64,000 nucleotides of DNA from Parapedobacter sp037190485 (GCA_037190485.1 JBBCJB010000001.1:131314-195313); one strand, 5' to 3'; shown: positions 1 through 9,199, counted from the stretch's first letter. The notes: generated by a model from the sequence alone, not told the origin. Made by a program: numbers and translations.

Positions 1-1
1 C

Positions 2-313
2 TTCTTTGCCAACAAAGACCTGGGCGGCCCGTATTGGGACGAACGGCACCGAAAGACCTATACGGCCTTCAACCCCATCGAGCACGTGGATCGGTGGGAC
101 ACGCCGATATTCATCGTGCAAGGCGGAAAAGACTACCGCGTGGGGATCGAACAGGGGCTGGAGGCCTTCCAGGCCGCGCAGCTCAAGGGCCTCAAGAGCC
201 GCCTGCTGTACCTCCCCGATGAAAACCACTGGGTACTCGGCGCCCAGAACGCGATCGTTTGGCAACGTGAATTCTTCAGGTGGCTGGACGAGACGTTAAA
301 CCAGCGTCCGTGA
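2..313 (+). CDS. S9 family prolyl oligopeptidase-type peptidase, C-terminal fragment
   Basis: The reading frame is open from the left edge and ends at the TGA at 311-313, so only about 103 C-terminal residues of a longer protein are present. The fragment carries the end of an alpha/beta-hydrolase fold: an Asp in the motif IFIVQGGKDYRV and the catalytic His in LPDENHWVLG, followed by a final helix (WQREFFRWLDETL). This spacing of the Asp and His is typical of dipeptidyl-peptidase or acylaminoacyl-peptidase members of family S9, which cleave short peptides. The nucleophile Ser and the beta-propeller lie outside the window. The family call is firm; the substrate cannot be judged. Confidence 0.85.
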   Translation, partial: FFANKDLGGPYWDERHRKTYTAFNPIEHVDRWDTPIFIVQGGKDYRVGIEQGLEAFQAAQLKGLKSRLLYLPDENHWVLGAQNAIVWQREFFRWLDETLNQRP

Positions 314-402
314 CATTTTTTTTACAGCATGATGGCTTTCGGTTGACGGAAAAGACGACCGATGGTGCTAATTTGCCTTCCTTAAAAACAATAAGGCAGG
401 AC

Positions 403-1347
403 ATGGAAAAAGTAAAAATAGGCACATCGGATTTAGCCGTTGCCCCAATCAATTTCGGTGGCAATGTACTTGGCTGGACGCTGGATGAGCAGCAATCATT
501 TGGCATACTGGATGCTTTCGTGGCGGGTGGATTCAATTTCATCGATACCGCAGACACCTATGCGTGGTGGGTCAATGGCACCGGAGGCCAATCCGAAACC
601 ATCATCGGCAATTGGCTGAAGAGCCGGGGCAACCGCGAACAACTGGTTGTGGCGACCAAAGTCGGTTCCGAAACCAAGGAACACGGATTCGACATCAGTA
701 AAAAGCACATCCTTAAATCGGCAGATGAGTCGCTGCGCCGGCTGCAGACCGATTACATCGATTTGTACTACACGCATTTCGACGATAACCAGACACCCTT
801 GGCGGAGACGCTGTCTGCCTATGAAGAACTTATCAAGGCCGGTAAGGTACGCTATATCGCTGCATCGAACGTATCCCCGGCCCGACTCAACGAATCTTTT
901 GAACTTGCGGAAAAAGAAAACCTACCTCGATACGTCGCGCTGCAACCACATTACAATCTCGTTGAGCGTACCGGCTACGAGCGTGACTATGCCCCCTTGG
1001 CAGCAGCGCACGGCTTGACCGTGTTTCCTTATTGGGCACTGGCTGCCGGGTTCCTCACCGGCAAATACCGAAGCGAGGCAGACCTCGGGAAAAGCGTGCG
1101 CGGCGGCGGCGCCAAGAAATACCTTAACGGGAAGGGATTGGCCGTGCTCGATGCATTGGACGAAATAGCGGCCAGGCACGACACTACGCCAGCCACGGTA
1201 TCGTTGGCATGGCTGCTCGCACAACCTCATGTAGGCGCACCTGTCGTGAGCGCGACCAGCGAAAAGCAGCTGGAAACCATCTTCGCCGCACCGAAACTGA
1301 CGCTGGATCGCGAAGACCTGGATCGGTTGGCCGAGGTGAGCAAATAA
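403..1347 (+). CDS. aldo/keto reductase
   Basis: This is a 314-residue NAD(P)H-dependent oxidoreductase of the aldo/keto reductase superfamily (TIM barrel, cytoplasmic). The expected catalytic tetrad is visible: Asp48 and Tyr53 in FIDTADTYAWW, Lys86 in VVATKVG and His125 in LYYTHFDD. The start at 403 is preceded by a purine-rich AAGGCAGG and begins MEKVKIGTSDLAV, the usual N-terminus of the family. The frame stays open further upstream to about 280, but that part overlaps the end of the S9 peptidase and is not family-like. It resembles the YajO/IolS-type subgroup. The physiological substrate is unknown. It converges on the endonuclease V gene 22 bp downstream. Confidence 0.9.
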   Translation: MEKVKIGTSDLAVAPINFGGNVLGWTLDEQQSFGILDAFVAGGFNFIDTADTYAWWVNGTGGQSETIIGNWLKSRGNREQLVVATKVGSETKEHGFDISKKHILKSADESLRRLQTDYIDLYYTHFDDNQTPLAETLSAYEELIKAGKVRYIAASNVSPARLNESFELAEKENLPRYVALQPHYNLVERTGYERDYAPLAAAHGLTVFPYWALAAGFLTGKYRSEADLGKSVRGGGAKKYLNGKGLAVLDALDEIAARHDTTPATVSLAWLLAQPHVGAPVVSATSEKQLETIFAAPKLTLDREDLDRLAEVSK

Positions 1348-1369
1348 GCGGCGCCATGACCGGGACAAA

Positions 1370-2062
1370 CTAGCGCGTTTCCAGCCACGTACCCGCCGCC
1401 AATTCGCCACGTCGGAAACGGTTCACCAATTCATGCGCCAAGCGCGTCGGCTCGGGGATCCGGTACCTGCCCACGCATTTCCGGATCAGTTGCAGGCTGC
1501 CTGACATGCCCACGCGGTGACCGGGCGATACGAATACCGGAGCGACGTTGCTTTTGCTACGGAAAGCGAAACCGATCTGCTCGGCCCCCGACATGATGGG
1601 GGTATGTTCACCTAAGGTCGATCCGGGCGGTTCGTACCGGCCCGTAAGCAATTTCTTTGCGCAACCCACCGTAGGTTGCCCGGTCGCCACGCCGAAATGG
1701 GTGGCGATGCCCAGCCTGCGCGGGTGGGCGATGCCGTGGCCATCCACCACAAGGACATCCGGTTTGACCGCCAGCTGCTTCCAGGCCTCGACCAAGGCAG
1801 GCACCTCGCGGAATGCCAGATAGCCCGGAACGTACGGAAAATGCGTTTCGGCCTTCACCAACGACCACCCGATCGGTTGCAACGCCGGAAAGGACAGCAA
1901 CACGATCCCGGCATAGATCGTTGGGCTGAACCGGTTCAATGAAATATCGGCACCGCCGATCACGCCGACCGACAAATCCCGTTCGGCCGTGTCCACGCGC
2001 GCCCGCAGTTCACGTTGCAACAACGTGGCTTCGGGAACGCTCAACGTATCATAATTATCCAT
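1370..2062 (-). CDS. nfi: endonuclease V (deoxyinosine 3'-endonuclease)
   Basis: The 230-residue product is a DNA repair nuclease that nicks the second phosphodiester bond 3' of deoxyinosine, starting repair of deaminated adenine. The active-site pattern of the Nfi family can be read: Asp39 in GGADISLN, Glu86 in AFREVPAL, Asp107 in LVVDGHGIAHPRRLG (the most diagnostic stretch) and a C-terminal His in SPGHRVGMSG. The length matches the family (about 220-240 residues). The gene stands alone, convergent with the aldo/keto reductase and divergent from the NlpE/META lipoprotein. Confidence 0.93.
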   Translation of the reverse strand: MDNYDTLSVPEATLLQRELRARVDTAERDLSVGVIGGADISLNRFSPTIYAGIVLLSFPALQPIGWSLVKAETHFPYVPGYLAFREVPALVEAWKQLAVKPDVLVVDGHGIAHPRRLGIATHFGVATGQPTVGCAKKLLTGRYEPPGSTLGEHTPIMSGAEQIGFAFRSKSNVAPVFVSPGHRVGMSGSLQLIRKCVGRYRIPEPTRLAHELVNRFRRGELAAGTWLETR

Positions 2063-2147
2063 AGCCCGTGCGTTTATCTTTTTTGGTACGTTTTATGCTC
2101 CTATTCTCTGTATCGCATATCTTTTGTACAAATTAACGAATAAACAA

Positions 2148-2927
2148 ATGAACATCATGTCGATCAAGCAACTAATTGGGTGCCTGGTAGCCGTGGCGCT
2201 GGTCGCCGGCGCCTGCCAAACCAAGCGCAAAGCGCCGGCGGGCCAAGCCGCCGATGCCGCGCACAACAGCCAGCATTCGCTTGACTGGGCGGGCACCTAC
2301 CAAGGCACGCTCCCCTGCGCCGATTGTCCCGGGATCCGCTACACGCTCACGTTGACCGATGACAACGCCTATCGATTGAAAACCCAATACCTCGAAAAAG
2401 GCGACTCCGTCTTCACGGATTCGGGAACCTTCAGTTGGGACGAATCGGGAAGCCGGATTGCCCTGTCAGACCGTGGCGAACAGTTCCAGGTCGGCGAGGA
2501 CAGGCTTTTCCACCTCGATATGGAAGGCAATCGCATCACCGGCAACCTGGCGGAGCACTACATACTGGAAAAACTCGACGATGCGATCACCGACACCTAC
2601 TGGAAACTATTCGAGGTGGGTGGCAAGCCGGTCGACGCGGGGACGACCCAAAAAGAAGCGTTCATCCGGCTGGTCTCCGAAAACAACCGTGTAGAGGCCA
2701 ATGGCGGCTGCAACGGCATGGGCGGCACCTATGCGCTCGCGAACCCAAACCGGATCACGTTTTCCCAACTGATCGGCACGCTGATGGCCTGCGAGAACAT
2801 GGACGTGGAAAATGGCTTGCGCCGCGCGCTGGAGACCGCCGACAGCTACCACCTGCAGGGCGACACGCTGCAATTGTTCCGTGCGCGGATGGCCCCCTTG
2901 GCCAAGTTCGTGGCGCAAAAGAAGTGA
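2148..2927 (+). CDS. NlpE N-terminal domain plus META domain lipoprotein
   Basis: This is a predicted lipoprotein of about 259 residues. It begins with a hydrophobic signal peptide and a lipobox ending VALVAGAC, so the mature protein starts at Cys. Residues about 45-145 resemble the NlpE beta-barrel, with the CxxC pair of that family in GTLPCADCPGIRY. Residues about 150-255 are a META domain, seen in TYWKLFEV, ANGGCNGMGGTY and GTLMACENMDVE. NlpE proteins sense copper or envelope stress and META domains occur in HslJ-type stress proteins, so a role in envelope stress is an inference. Start choice: ATG 2148 or ATG 2157 both precede the signal peptide; the TTG at 2124 is less likely. Confidence 0.85.
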   Translation: MNIMSIKQLIGCLVAVALVAGACQTKRKAPAGQAADAAHNSQHSLDWAGTYQGTLPCADCPGIRYTLTLTDDNAYRLKTQYLEKGDSVFTDSGTFSWDESGSRIALSDRGEQFQVGEDRLFHLDMEGNRITGNLAEHYILEKLDDAITDTYWKLFEVGGKPVDAGTTQKEAFIRLVSENNRVEANGGCNGMGGTYALANPNRITFSQLIGTLMACENMDVENGLRRALETADSYHLQGDTLQLFRARMAPLAKFVAQKK

Positions 2928-2950
2928 GGCCCCAAAAAAAACCGGGCACA

Positions 2951-2980
2951 AAAAAAGCGGCGCTTTCCGGCCGCTTTTTT
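2951..2980. terminator. bidirectional rho-independent terminator
   Basis: A perfect stem (AAAAAAGCGG paired with CCGCTTTTTT, 10-nt loop) sits between the convergent lipoprotein and trigger factor genes. It has a T-run on both strands, so it can serve both transcripts. Confidence 0.85.
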
Positions 2981-3000
2981 TATTGACCAACAGGTCGTTT

Positions 3001-4350
3001 TCACTTCAATTCCAAGAACTTGTTGTATTCGATAGCTTCCTTTTCCAACTTCACCAGCCCCTTCACGTGATCGAACACCTTCAGGGCCTTCACTTCGTCG
3101 AATAACCGGTTGGCCTGCTCCTTGTCGCCCAGCAACTGCACGGCATATTGTGCCAATTGCTGATCGGTTGGCTCCTGCCCTGGGCCATAGAGCTTTATCT
3201 GCGCGGCGATGCGTTCCTTGGCCAGCGCCAGCACCTCCTCGTATTTCACCTCCAGGCCGTTCTGGGTGATGATCCGGTTTTCGATGAGCGTCCATTTCAG
3301 GTTCTTCACGAAATCCGCGAACCCTTCCTCCAACTCGTCTTCCTTGATTTCGGGGTTGGTCGCCTTCAGCCACCGTTTCAGGAACGCTTCCGGGAATTCC
3401 ACGTCCACCGATTCCAGCCCTTTCAGGTAGATCTCGTTCTGCAGCTTCTGCGTGGCGTTCTGCACGAACATGCCTTCCACTTCCTCCTGCACCTTGGCCT
3501 TGAATTCGTCCTCGGTCTTGACCGTCCCTTCGCCGAACAGCTTGTCATAGAACTCCTGCGTCAGGTCGGCCTCTTCCAGGCGGTTCACGTTCCTAACCGT
3601 CAGCTTGAAGGTCGGATTCGCCAAGCCGTCCACTTCACCTTCCTGCACCCCGAGGATGCGCGCGATGTCGGCATGCTCCTTGAAGGCCTTCTTGACGTCC
3701 AAGGTTACCTCATCGTCCTTCTTCAAGCCCACCAGCGATTTCTTGATCTTTTTGTCCTCGATCACGTCCGTCCGTACGGAAGCCGTGTTCACGATGCCGC
3801 CTTCCACCTCGGCACCTTCGGCATCCACTTCCCTCAATTCGCCATACAATACGTCGCCGTCTTCGGACACTTCGGGGTTGGTCATCTTGCCGTAGCTCCG
3901 GCGCAGGCTCTTGATGCGCGAGGACAGGGTCTCCTCGTCGGCCTTGATGACGTATTCCTTGAAGGTGGTCTTGTCGGTAAACGGGATGTCGAATTGCGGT
4001 GCCAACGCGATATCGTAACGGAACGAGAACGTATCGTTGAAATCCCAATTGTAATCGGCACGATCTTCTTCATTCGGCAACGGCTGGCCCAGGATATCCA
4101 GTTTGTTGTCACCGATGTACTGATTGATGCGATCACTCACCGACCGATTGACCTCATCAAGCAAAATCGCTTTCCCGTACGTACGGCGGATGTGCGACAC
4201 CGGCACCAATCCCGGCCGGAAACCCGGCAGCTTGGCCTTCTTTGCCTGTTCCTTGATCGCTTTGTCCACTTGGGGGTTGTAGTCTTCGGGGGTGAGTTCT
4301 ACAGTGATGACGGCATTGATGTTGTCGATGTTTTCGTGTGAAATGTTCAT
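3001..4350 (-). CDS. tig: trigger factor, ribosome-associated chaperone and peptidyl-prolyl isomerase
   Basis: The 449-residue protein binds ribosomes near the exit tunnel and folds nascent chains. The N-terminal ribosome-binding domain includes the signature GFRPGLVPVSHIRR (about residues 45-58). A FKBP-like middle part and a long helical C-terminal arm follow. As in other Bacteroidota, the FKBP-like part is diverged. The start at 4350 (MNISHENID) is chosen because the upstream 44 codons run through the neighbouring tRNA gene and terminator. It lies downstream of tRNA-Leu on the same strand but is separated from it by a terminator, so it probably has its own promoter in the short gap 4351-4380. 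Confidence 0.95.
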   Translation of the reverse strand: MNISHENIDNINAVITVELTPEDYNPQVDKAIKEQAKKAKLPGFRPGLVPVSHIRRTYGKAILLDEVNRSVSDRINQYIGDNKLDILGQPLPNEEDRADYNWDFNDTFSFRYDIALAPQFDIPFTDKTTFKEYVIKADEETLSSRIKSLRRSYGKMTNPEVSEDGDVLYGELREVDAEGAEVEGGIVNTASVRTDVIEDKKIKKSLVGLKKDDEVTLDVKKAFKEHADIARILGVQEGEVDGLANPTFKLTVRNVNRLEEADLTQEFYDKLFGEGTVKTEDEFKAKVQEEVEGMFVQNATQKLQNEIYLKGLESVDVEFPEAFLKRWLKATNPEIKEDELEEGFADFVKNLKWTLIENRIITQNGLEVKYEEVLALAKERIAAQIKLYGPGQEPTDQQLAQYAVQLLGDKEQANRLFDEVKALKVFDHVKGLVKLEKEAIEYNKFLELK

Positions 4351-4380
4351 ACTTTTCGTTAAGCGTTTATCGCATCTTAT

Positions 4381-4411
4381 AAAAAATCCTCCCGATGTGC
4401 TCGGGAGGATT
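4381..4411 (-). terminator. rho-independent terminator of tRNA-Leu
   Basis: An 11-bp inverted repeat (AATCCTCCCGA / TCGGGAGGATT, 5-nt loop) starts a few bases past the tRNA 3' end. On the minus strand it is followed by a run of T residues. It isolates tRNA-Leu from trigger factor. Confidence 0.85.
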
Positions 4412-4415
4412 CCGG

Positions 4416-4497
4416 TGCGGAAGAAGGGACTCGAACCCCCACGCCTTGCGGCGCCAGATCCTAAGTCTGGTGCGGCTACCAATTACGCCACTTCCGC
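4416..4497 (-). tRNA. tRNA-Leu(UAG)
   Basis: On the minus strand the acceptor stem GCGGAAG pairs with CTTCCGC and is followed by discriminator A. The anticodon loop reads ACTTAGGA, giving anticodon TAG. A long variable arm (class II) and the T-loop GGTTCGAGTCC are present. The 82-nt length fits leucine tRNA. CCA is not encoded. Confidence 0.95.
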
Positions 4498-4518
4498 AAA
4501 GGATTTCATTTTGGTCTG

Positions 4519-4549
4519 CAAAGGTAAGCGTTATTCTTCAAACACACAA
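4519..4549 (-). promoter_or_regulatory. promoter of tRNA-Leu, Bacteroidota type
   Basis: On the minus strand TTG (4549-4547) is followed after 20 nt by TACCTTTG (4526-4519). This matches the Bacteroidota sigma-ABfr consensus TTTG / TAnnTTTG. It ends 21 nt before the tRNA 5' end. Confidence 0.7.
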
Positions 4550-4597
4550 CACCTTTTTGCTTTTGGTTTCCAACGCTGGCTCCGGACTTCCGTCTCC

Positions 4598-5542
4598 CTA
4601 ATCGCTTTTTCTCCCGAACACCGAGAAGTGGACGTACCGGCCCGGCCGCGCCTTCATGTCGGCGATCAACTCCTCCAGGTTCTTGGACGCCTGGTTGAGG
4701 TTTTCATAGAGCTGCTCGTCATTCAACAACATGCCGATCGACCCCTGGCCCTGGTTTATCCGATCGGTGATCGACTGGAAATCGGCCATGGCCTTGTTGG
4801 CGCTGGTGATGGTCTGTGCGAAATCCGCTTTCGCGACCTGGTCGGTGATGCTGTCCAGGTTTGCCAACACGCTCCCGATCCGTTCGTTGTTGTTCTTCAG
4901 GTTGGCGGTGATCGATTCCACGTTGCCGATGATGTCGCGGATGCGCGCACGCTCGGCGACCACGAGCCCGTCCAATTGCTGGGTGATGCCTTCCAGGTTT
5001 TGCAGCGAGTTGGCGATGCTGTTGATGCTGCGGTTGAAATTGCGCTGGAAATCGCGGTTGATCGTATTGTTGATGGAACTCAGCACCGAATCGAGCACCG
5101 CGGCGATGTCTTCGGCCTTTTTCTGGATGGGTTCCACCTGCTCCATGATGTTCTTCTGCAACCCGGGCGTAAGTTCGGTCCCGTTATCGGCATATTCCGG
5201 GCTATCGCCCAATTCGAATACGATGGCCTTGCCGCCCAGCAGGTCGGTACTGGCCAGGCGTGCCACGGTATTGGATGGGATGGCATAACTCCGCTTTACC
5301 TTGAGCTCGGTCCGTATGCGACCGTCGGCTTGCAGCTCCATCTTGGACACCCGCCCGATCTGGTATCCGTTCACGAGGATGGGTTTCGATTCGGTGAGCC
5401 CGTCCACCCGGTCATAGGTGGCGTAGAACGTGTTTTCGCGGCTGAATACATCGTTTCCGCGCAGGAAACTGTAGCCCAGGATCAATATCGCTATGGCCAC
5501 CACGGCCAAAATACCTACTTTCGTTTCGTTTGCTATCTTCAC
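4598..5542 (-). CDS. MCE/MlaD family phospholipid-transport protein
   Basis: This 314-residue protein has one N-terminal membrane helix (about residues 8-27, GILAVVAIAILILGYSFLRG). An MCE domain (about 35-115) follows, recognisable in VDGLTESKPILVNGYQIGRV and LASTDLLGGKAI. The C-terminal half is a long, Asn- and Gln-rich helical region with repeated LANLDSIT/NVESITANL-like segments, likely coiled-coil. MCE proteins form hexameric channels that move lipids between membranes, normally with an MlaE permease and MlaF ATPase. Those partners are not in this window. The start is a GTG at 5542. It follows the amidase gene with a 60-bp gap on the same strand, so co-transcription is likely. Confidence 0.88.
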   Translation of the reverse strand: MKIANETKVGILAVVAIAILILGYSFLRGNDVFSRENTFYATYDRVDGLTESKPILVNGYQIGRVSKMELQADGRIRTELKVKRSYAIPSNTVARLASTDLLGGKAIVFELGDSPEYADNGTELTPGLQKNIMEQVEPIQKKAEDIAAVLDSVLSSINNTINRDFQRNFNRSINSIANSLQNLEGITQQLDGLVVAERARIRDIIGNVESITANLKNNNERIGSVLANLDSITDQVAKADFAQTITSANKAMADFQSITDRINQGQGSIGMLLNDEQLYENLNQASKNLEELIADMKARPGRYVHFSVFGRKSD

Positions 5543-5602
5543 GTCTTGCTGATTTGCTGATTAAACGAACAACTTCGGTGCCAGTTTTCGAGCGTCGCGC
5601 CG

Positions 5603-6463
5603 CTATCGTTCAACTTGCTTCTTGTATGCCTTGATGGCGTCCACCAGGTTTTTCACGATTTCCGCCTGTCCGTTCTCGGACATCATGTACGTTTCCTCGT
5701 TGGGATTGCTGATGAAACCGATTTCCGTCAGCACGGCCGGCATGCTGGCGCGCGCCAGCACCGCCAGGCTCAATTGCTGCACGCCACGGTCTTCCCGGCC
5801 CGACCTGACGTATTCCTTCTGCATCAACGTAGCCAATTGGATGCTCTTGTCGCGGAATTGGTTCTTCATCAACGACAGGATGATCGATGACGCCGGATCG
5901 TTCGGGTCGAAACCACCGTAGTTCTCCTCGTAATTCTCTTCCAGCAGGATGTCCTTGTTTTCCCGCTCGGCCTTTTCGCGCAGGCTCTCGTCCTGTTCGG
6001 CAAGCCGACCGAAAGCCGACACGAAGGTTTCGGTACCCCGTACCGATTTGTCCTGTACCCGGACCGTATAATACTTGCCCTTGTTGTTCTTTCTCCTCAC
6101 CCGCCGTTCGGGGGCTGCGTTCAGGTGCACGGAAATGAACAGGTCGGCCCGGTTTTCATTGGCCAATTCGATGCGTTTGTACAGCTCGATGTTCACGTCG
6201 GTGGTACGGGTATACAGTACCTTGACACCCGGTATCTCCTTTTCGATGGCCTTCCCCAGCTTCAGCACCACCTGCAGCGCCACGTCCTTCTCGATCGATT
6301 TCGCGCCCCTGGCGCCCGGTATCGGGCCGCCATGCCCCGCGTCCAGCACGACCGTCTTGACGGTGTATAACGAATCGAGATACTTATTTGCAAAAGAAAC
6401 CGTTGGAATACATATGAGCAGGGAGAGGTAACAAAAGATGCGCTTCGCGGGATGTTTTATCAT
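5603..6463 (-). CDS. N-acetylmuramoyl-L-alanine amidase (Amidase_3)
   Basis: This 286-residue periplasmic cell-wall hydrolase cleaves the bond between MurNAc and the stem peptide during division or remodelling. An N-terminal signal peptide (about 1-25) is followed by the Amidase_3 fold. The zinc ligands and catalytic Glu are visible in VVLDAGHGG (His44), in SIEKDVALQ (Glu), in LFISVHLNA (His) and in VLTEIGFISN (Glu). No SPOR or LysM domain is present. It is divergent from lptD and upstream of the MCE gene. An amidase upstream of an mlaD-like gene fits an envelope-biogenesis cluster. Confidence 0.93.
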   Translation of the reverse strand: MIKHPAKRIFCYLSLLICIPTVSFANKYLDSLYTVKTVVLDAGHGGPIPGARGAKSIEKDVALQVVLKLGKAIEKEIPGVKVLYTRTTDVNIELYKRIELANENRADLFISVHLNAAPERRVRRKNNKGKYYTVRVQDKSVRGTETFVSAFGRLAEQDESLREKAERENKDILLEENYEENYGGFDPNDPASSIILSLMKNQFRDKSIQLATLMQKEYVRSGREDRGVQQLSLAVLARASMPAVLTEIGFISNPNEETYMMSENGQAEIVKNLVDAIKAYKKQVER

Positions 6464-6500
6464 ATCGATGTATTACACCAGAATCCTAACTATTTTGATT

Positions 6501-6508
6501 AATTTTGT
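6501..6508 (+). promoter_or_regulatory. putative -7 element for lptD
   Basis: TAATTTTG matches TAnnTTTG and lies about 35 nt before the likely lptD start. No convincing -33 TTTG was found. Confidence 0.4.
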
Positions 6509-6528
6509 ACGCAATTCCGATTTATTGC

Positions 6529-6536
6529 AAAAATAA
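6529..6536 (-). promoter_or_regulatory. putative -7 element for the amidase/MCE unit
   Basis: On the minus strand TATTTTTG matches TAnnTTTG, about 65 nt upstream of the amidase start codon. It lies back to back with the lptD element. A -33 element is not clear. Confidence 0.35.
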
Positions 6537-6542
6537 TATTCG

Positions 6543-9194
6543 TTGGCAAATTTGAAGGCTGTTGCTGGTTTTTTTTCGTCATTTCTATTCATTTTAACGG
6601 TATTCACAGGTACTTTGGTATACGGCCAGCAAAATTCGGGCAAGGTCGCCGTACCCGCCGATACGTTGGTCGCCGACACGCTGGAAACCGATAGCCTGCG
6701 CCCCGACACCCTGGCCAACAACGCGGATACCCTTAAACAGGAGCCCGGCGACGGGCTGAAAGCCATGGTGACCATGGTGGCCCGCGATTCGCAATACTCG
6801 GACCTGAGGAATAACATCGTCTACCTGATCGGCGAGGCGAAGGTCAAGTACGAGGGTTTCGAGTTGGCGGCCGACTCCATCCGCATCAATAACAACACGC
6901 GCGAGGTCTTCGCCAGCGGCAGGACCGACCACAATGGCAAATACGTGGGGCGCCCGGTCGTCATCTTCCCGAACGAGACGCCCAAGGCGGTGGATTCGCT
7001 CCGCTACAACTTCGACACTGGAAAGGCCAACACGTGGGGCATCTTCACCGAGGTGGAAGGCGGCTTCATCCAGGCCAGCCAGGTGCGCAAGAACCAGTAC
7101 AACGAGATGTCGCTCTACCACGGCATGTACAGTACGTGCAACCTCCCTGAGCCCCATACGCATTTCGGCATCCAGATCAGCAAAGGCATCGTCACCGAAA
7201 ACCAGATCATCGCCGGTCCGGCATACCTCGTGGTGGAAGGCGTGCCGCTCAAGTTCGTCACCATCCCGTTCGGTTTCTTCCCCAAGCCCAACAAACGGTC
7301 TTCGGGATTCCTGTTCCCCACGTTCGGCGAGGAATTCAACCGGGGGTTCTTCATGCGCGACATGGGCTGGTACCTCGCGTTCAACGACTATTGGGACAGC
7401 GAGGTTCGGGGCACGCTGTATTCAAAGGGCTCGTGGGAAACCTCTGTACTCACGCGGTATCGCGTCAATTATAAATATAACGGCGGGTTCAACATCCGAT
7501 TCAGCGATACCAAAAGCGGCGTGGAAGGGACCGAGCAACGCCGTTCACTGCGCGATTTCCGCGTCAACTGGAACCACACCCAATTGCAAGAGGCCAATCC
7601 AGGCACGACCTTCAGCGCACAAGTCGAATTCGGCACCTCCGGGTATGCACAGAACACGGCTGCGGGCGCTACCTATGACCCAACGGAAATCACCAAGAAC
7701 TCCATGAATTCCAGCATCAGCTACGGCCGTACGTTCGCCGACGGTAAGGTGAACCTTACCACCAGCATGCGGCATTCGCAACAAATGGCCGATCAATCGA
7801 TTACGCTCGACCTGCCCACCTTTGCGCTCAGCGTAGCCTCGTTCAATCCGTTCGACTCCAAGGATCGGGTGGGCGAACAGAAATGGTACCAACGCATCAA
7901 CGTAAGCTACTCGCTCACCGGCGACAACAAACTGAACACCAAGGAAACAGGCCTGTTCTCCAAGGAGACGCTGGGCCAGTTCACGCACGGCTTCCGGCAC
8001 ACCATCCCCGTGAGCCTGTCGCTCAACGTGCTGAAGTTCTTCCAATTCAACACCAGCATGAACTACAGCGAGGGGTGGCATTTCCAGACCTACCGGCAGC
8101 GACTGGAGAACACGCCGGCTGGCTTCGAATCCATCCGGGATACCGTAGACGGGTTCAAGCGTTCGTACGAATACTCGGTGTCTTCGGGTTTCTCGACCAA
8201 GATCTACGGGATGTATCCCCGGATGGGGAAAGTGAAGGCCATGCGGCACGTCATCACGCCATCGGTGAACCTGAACTACCGGCCCGACTTCTCGGAGCCG
8301 ATGTACGGGTTCTACCGCCAATTCGTGGATGCCCAAGGCCGGGAGACGCTGTATTCCATCTTCCAGGGCAGCAGCTACGGCTCGCCGGGCAGCGGGCGGT
8401 CGATGGGCATCGGCTTCTCGGTAGACAACAACCTGGAGGCCAAGGTGCAGAGCAAGCGCGACACCACCAATGGCGGCGAGAAGAAGATCAAGATCCTCCA
8501 AGGCCTCACGTTCAGCGGCAACTACAACATGGTGGCCGATTCGTTCAAGCTGTCGAACATCAACTTCTCGGGACGGACGGCATTGTTCAATGAAAAGATC
8601 AACCTCAATTTCAACGGCACGTTCGATCCGTACAGCTTCGATTCGTTCTCGAACAGGCGGGTCAATCGCTACGCGATCCAGAACGGCCAGCTGGCCCGCT
8701 TGGTCAATTTCGGGCTGTCGTTCGATTACAGCTTCAACCCGGAAGCCAACAAAAGCCGGCAGCAAGGCCTCGATTCGCTGGACAACCGGAAGGCCAACAT
8801 GACGCCCGAACAGCAGCAGGCACTGGCCCGCATCAGCTCGGATCCCAATGCCTTCGTCGACTTCAACATCCCGTGGAACCTAGCAGGTTCATTCAGCTTC
8901 CAGTATTCGAAACCCGGCGTGCAGACGAACATCACGGCCACGCTGAACTTCCATGGCGATTTCAGCCTTACCCCCAAGTGGAAGGTACAGTTCAATTCGG
9001 GGTATGACTTCCGGCAGAAGGAGGTATCGATGACGCGCTTCAGCATCTACCGCGACCTGCACTGCTGGGACATGTCGTTCGGCTGGGTGCCCTTCGGCCG
9101 GTACCAGAGCTACAATGTCACCATCAAGGCGAAGGCATCCATCCTGCAGGACCTGAAACTCACCAAACGCAACGACAATTTCGGCGGATTCTAG
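6543..9194 (+). CDS. lptD: LPS-assembly protein LptD, outer-membrane beta-barrel
   Basis: The product is about 883 residues, the outer-membrane translocon that inserts lipopolysaccharide into the outer leaflet. A signal peptide ends near VYGQQ. A low-complexity Asp/Thr-rich linker (ADTLVADTLETDSLRP) follows. Residues about 75-200 form the OstA/LptA-like jellyroll (LRNNIVYLIGEAKVKYEGFELAAD). The rest is the barrel, including the conserved FGFFPKPNKRSSGFLFPTFG. The length is normal for Bacteroidota LptD. No ATG precedes the signal peptide; the start is TTG 6543 or TTG 6552. cinA begins 5 bp after its stop codon, so the two are probably co-transcribed. Confidence 0.92.
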   Translation: MANLKAVAGFFSSFLFILTVFTGTLVYGQQNSGKVAVPADTLVADTLETDSLRPDTLANNADTLKQEPGDGLKAMVTMVARDSQYSDLRNNIVYLIGEAKVKYEGFELAADSIRINNNTREVFASGRTDHNGKYVGRPVVIFPNETPKAVDSLRYNFDTGKANTWGIFTEVEGGFIQASQVRKNQYNEMSLYHGMYSTCNLPEPHTHFGIQISKGIVTENQIIAGPAYLVVEGVPLKFVTIPFGFFPKPNKRSSGFLFPTFGEEFNRGFFMRDMGWYLAFNDYWDSEVRGTLYSKGSWETSVLTRYRVNYKYNGGFNIRFSDTKSGVEGTEQRRSLRDFRVNWNHTQLQEANPGTTFSAQVEFGTSGYAQNTAAGATYDPTEITKNSMNSSISYGRTFADGKVNLTTSMRHSQQMADQSITLDLPTFALSVASFNPFDSKDRVGEQKWYQRINVSYSLTGDNKLNTKETGLFSKETLGQFTHGFRHTIPVSLSLNVLKFFQFNTSMNYSEGWHFQTYRQRLENTPAGFESIRDTVDGFKRSYEYSVSSGFSTKIYGMYPRMGKVKAMRHVITPSVNLNYRPDFSEPMYGFYRQFVDAQGRETLYSIFQGSSYGSPGSGRSMGIGFSVDNNLEAKVQSKRDTTNGGEKKIKILQGLTFSGNYNMVADSFKLSNINFSGRTALFNEKINLNFNGTFDPYSFDSFSNRRVNRYAIQNGQLARLVNFGLSFDYSFNPEANKSRQQGLDSLDNRKANMTPEQQQALARISSDPNAFVDFNIPWNLAGSFSFQYSKPGVQTNITATLNFHGDFSLTPKWKVQFNSGYDFRQKEVSMTRFSIYRDLHCWDMSFGWVPFGRYQSYNVTIKAKASILQDLKLTKRNDNFGGF

Positions 9195-9199
9195 CACGT

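Noticed and set aside
280..402. 41-residue N-terminal extension of the aldo/keto reductase
   Set aside because: It overlaps the S9 peptidase end and is not family-like. The ATG at 403 has a purine-rich site and gives the canonical N-terminus.
4351..4482. 44-codon extension of trigger factor
   Set aside because: It is the translation of the terminator and most of tRNA-Leu.
4416..4497. Integration site of a mobile element at tRNA-Leu (or tRNA-Gln at 15240)
   Set aside because: No integrase, no direct repeat of the tRNA 3' end and only housekeeping genes flank both tRNAs.
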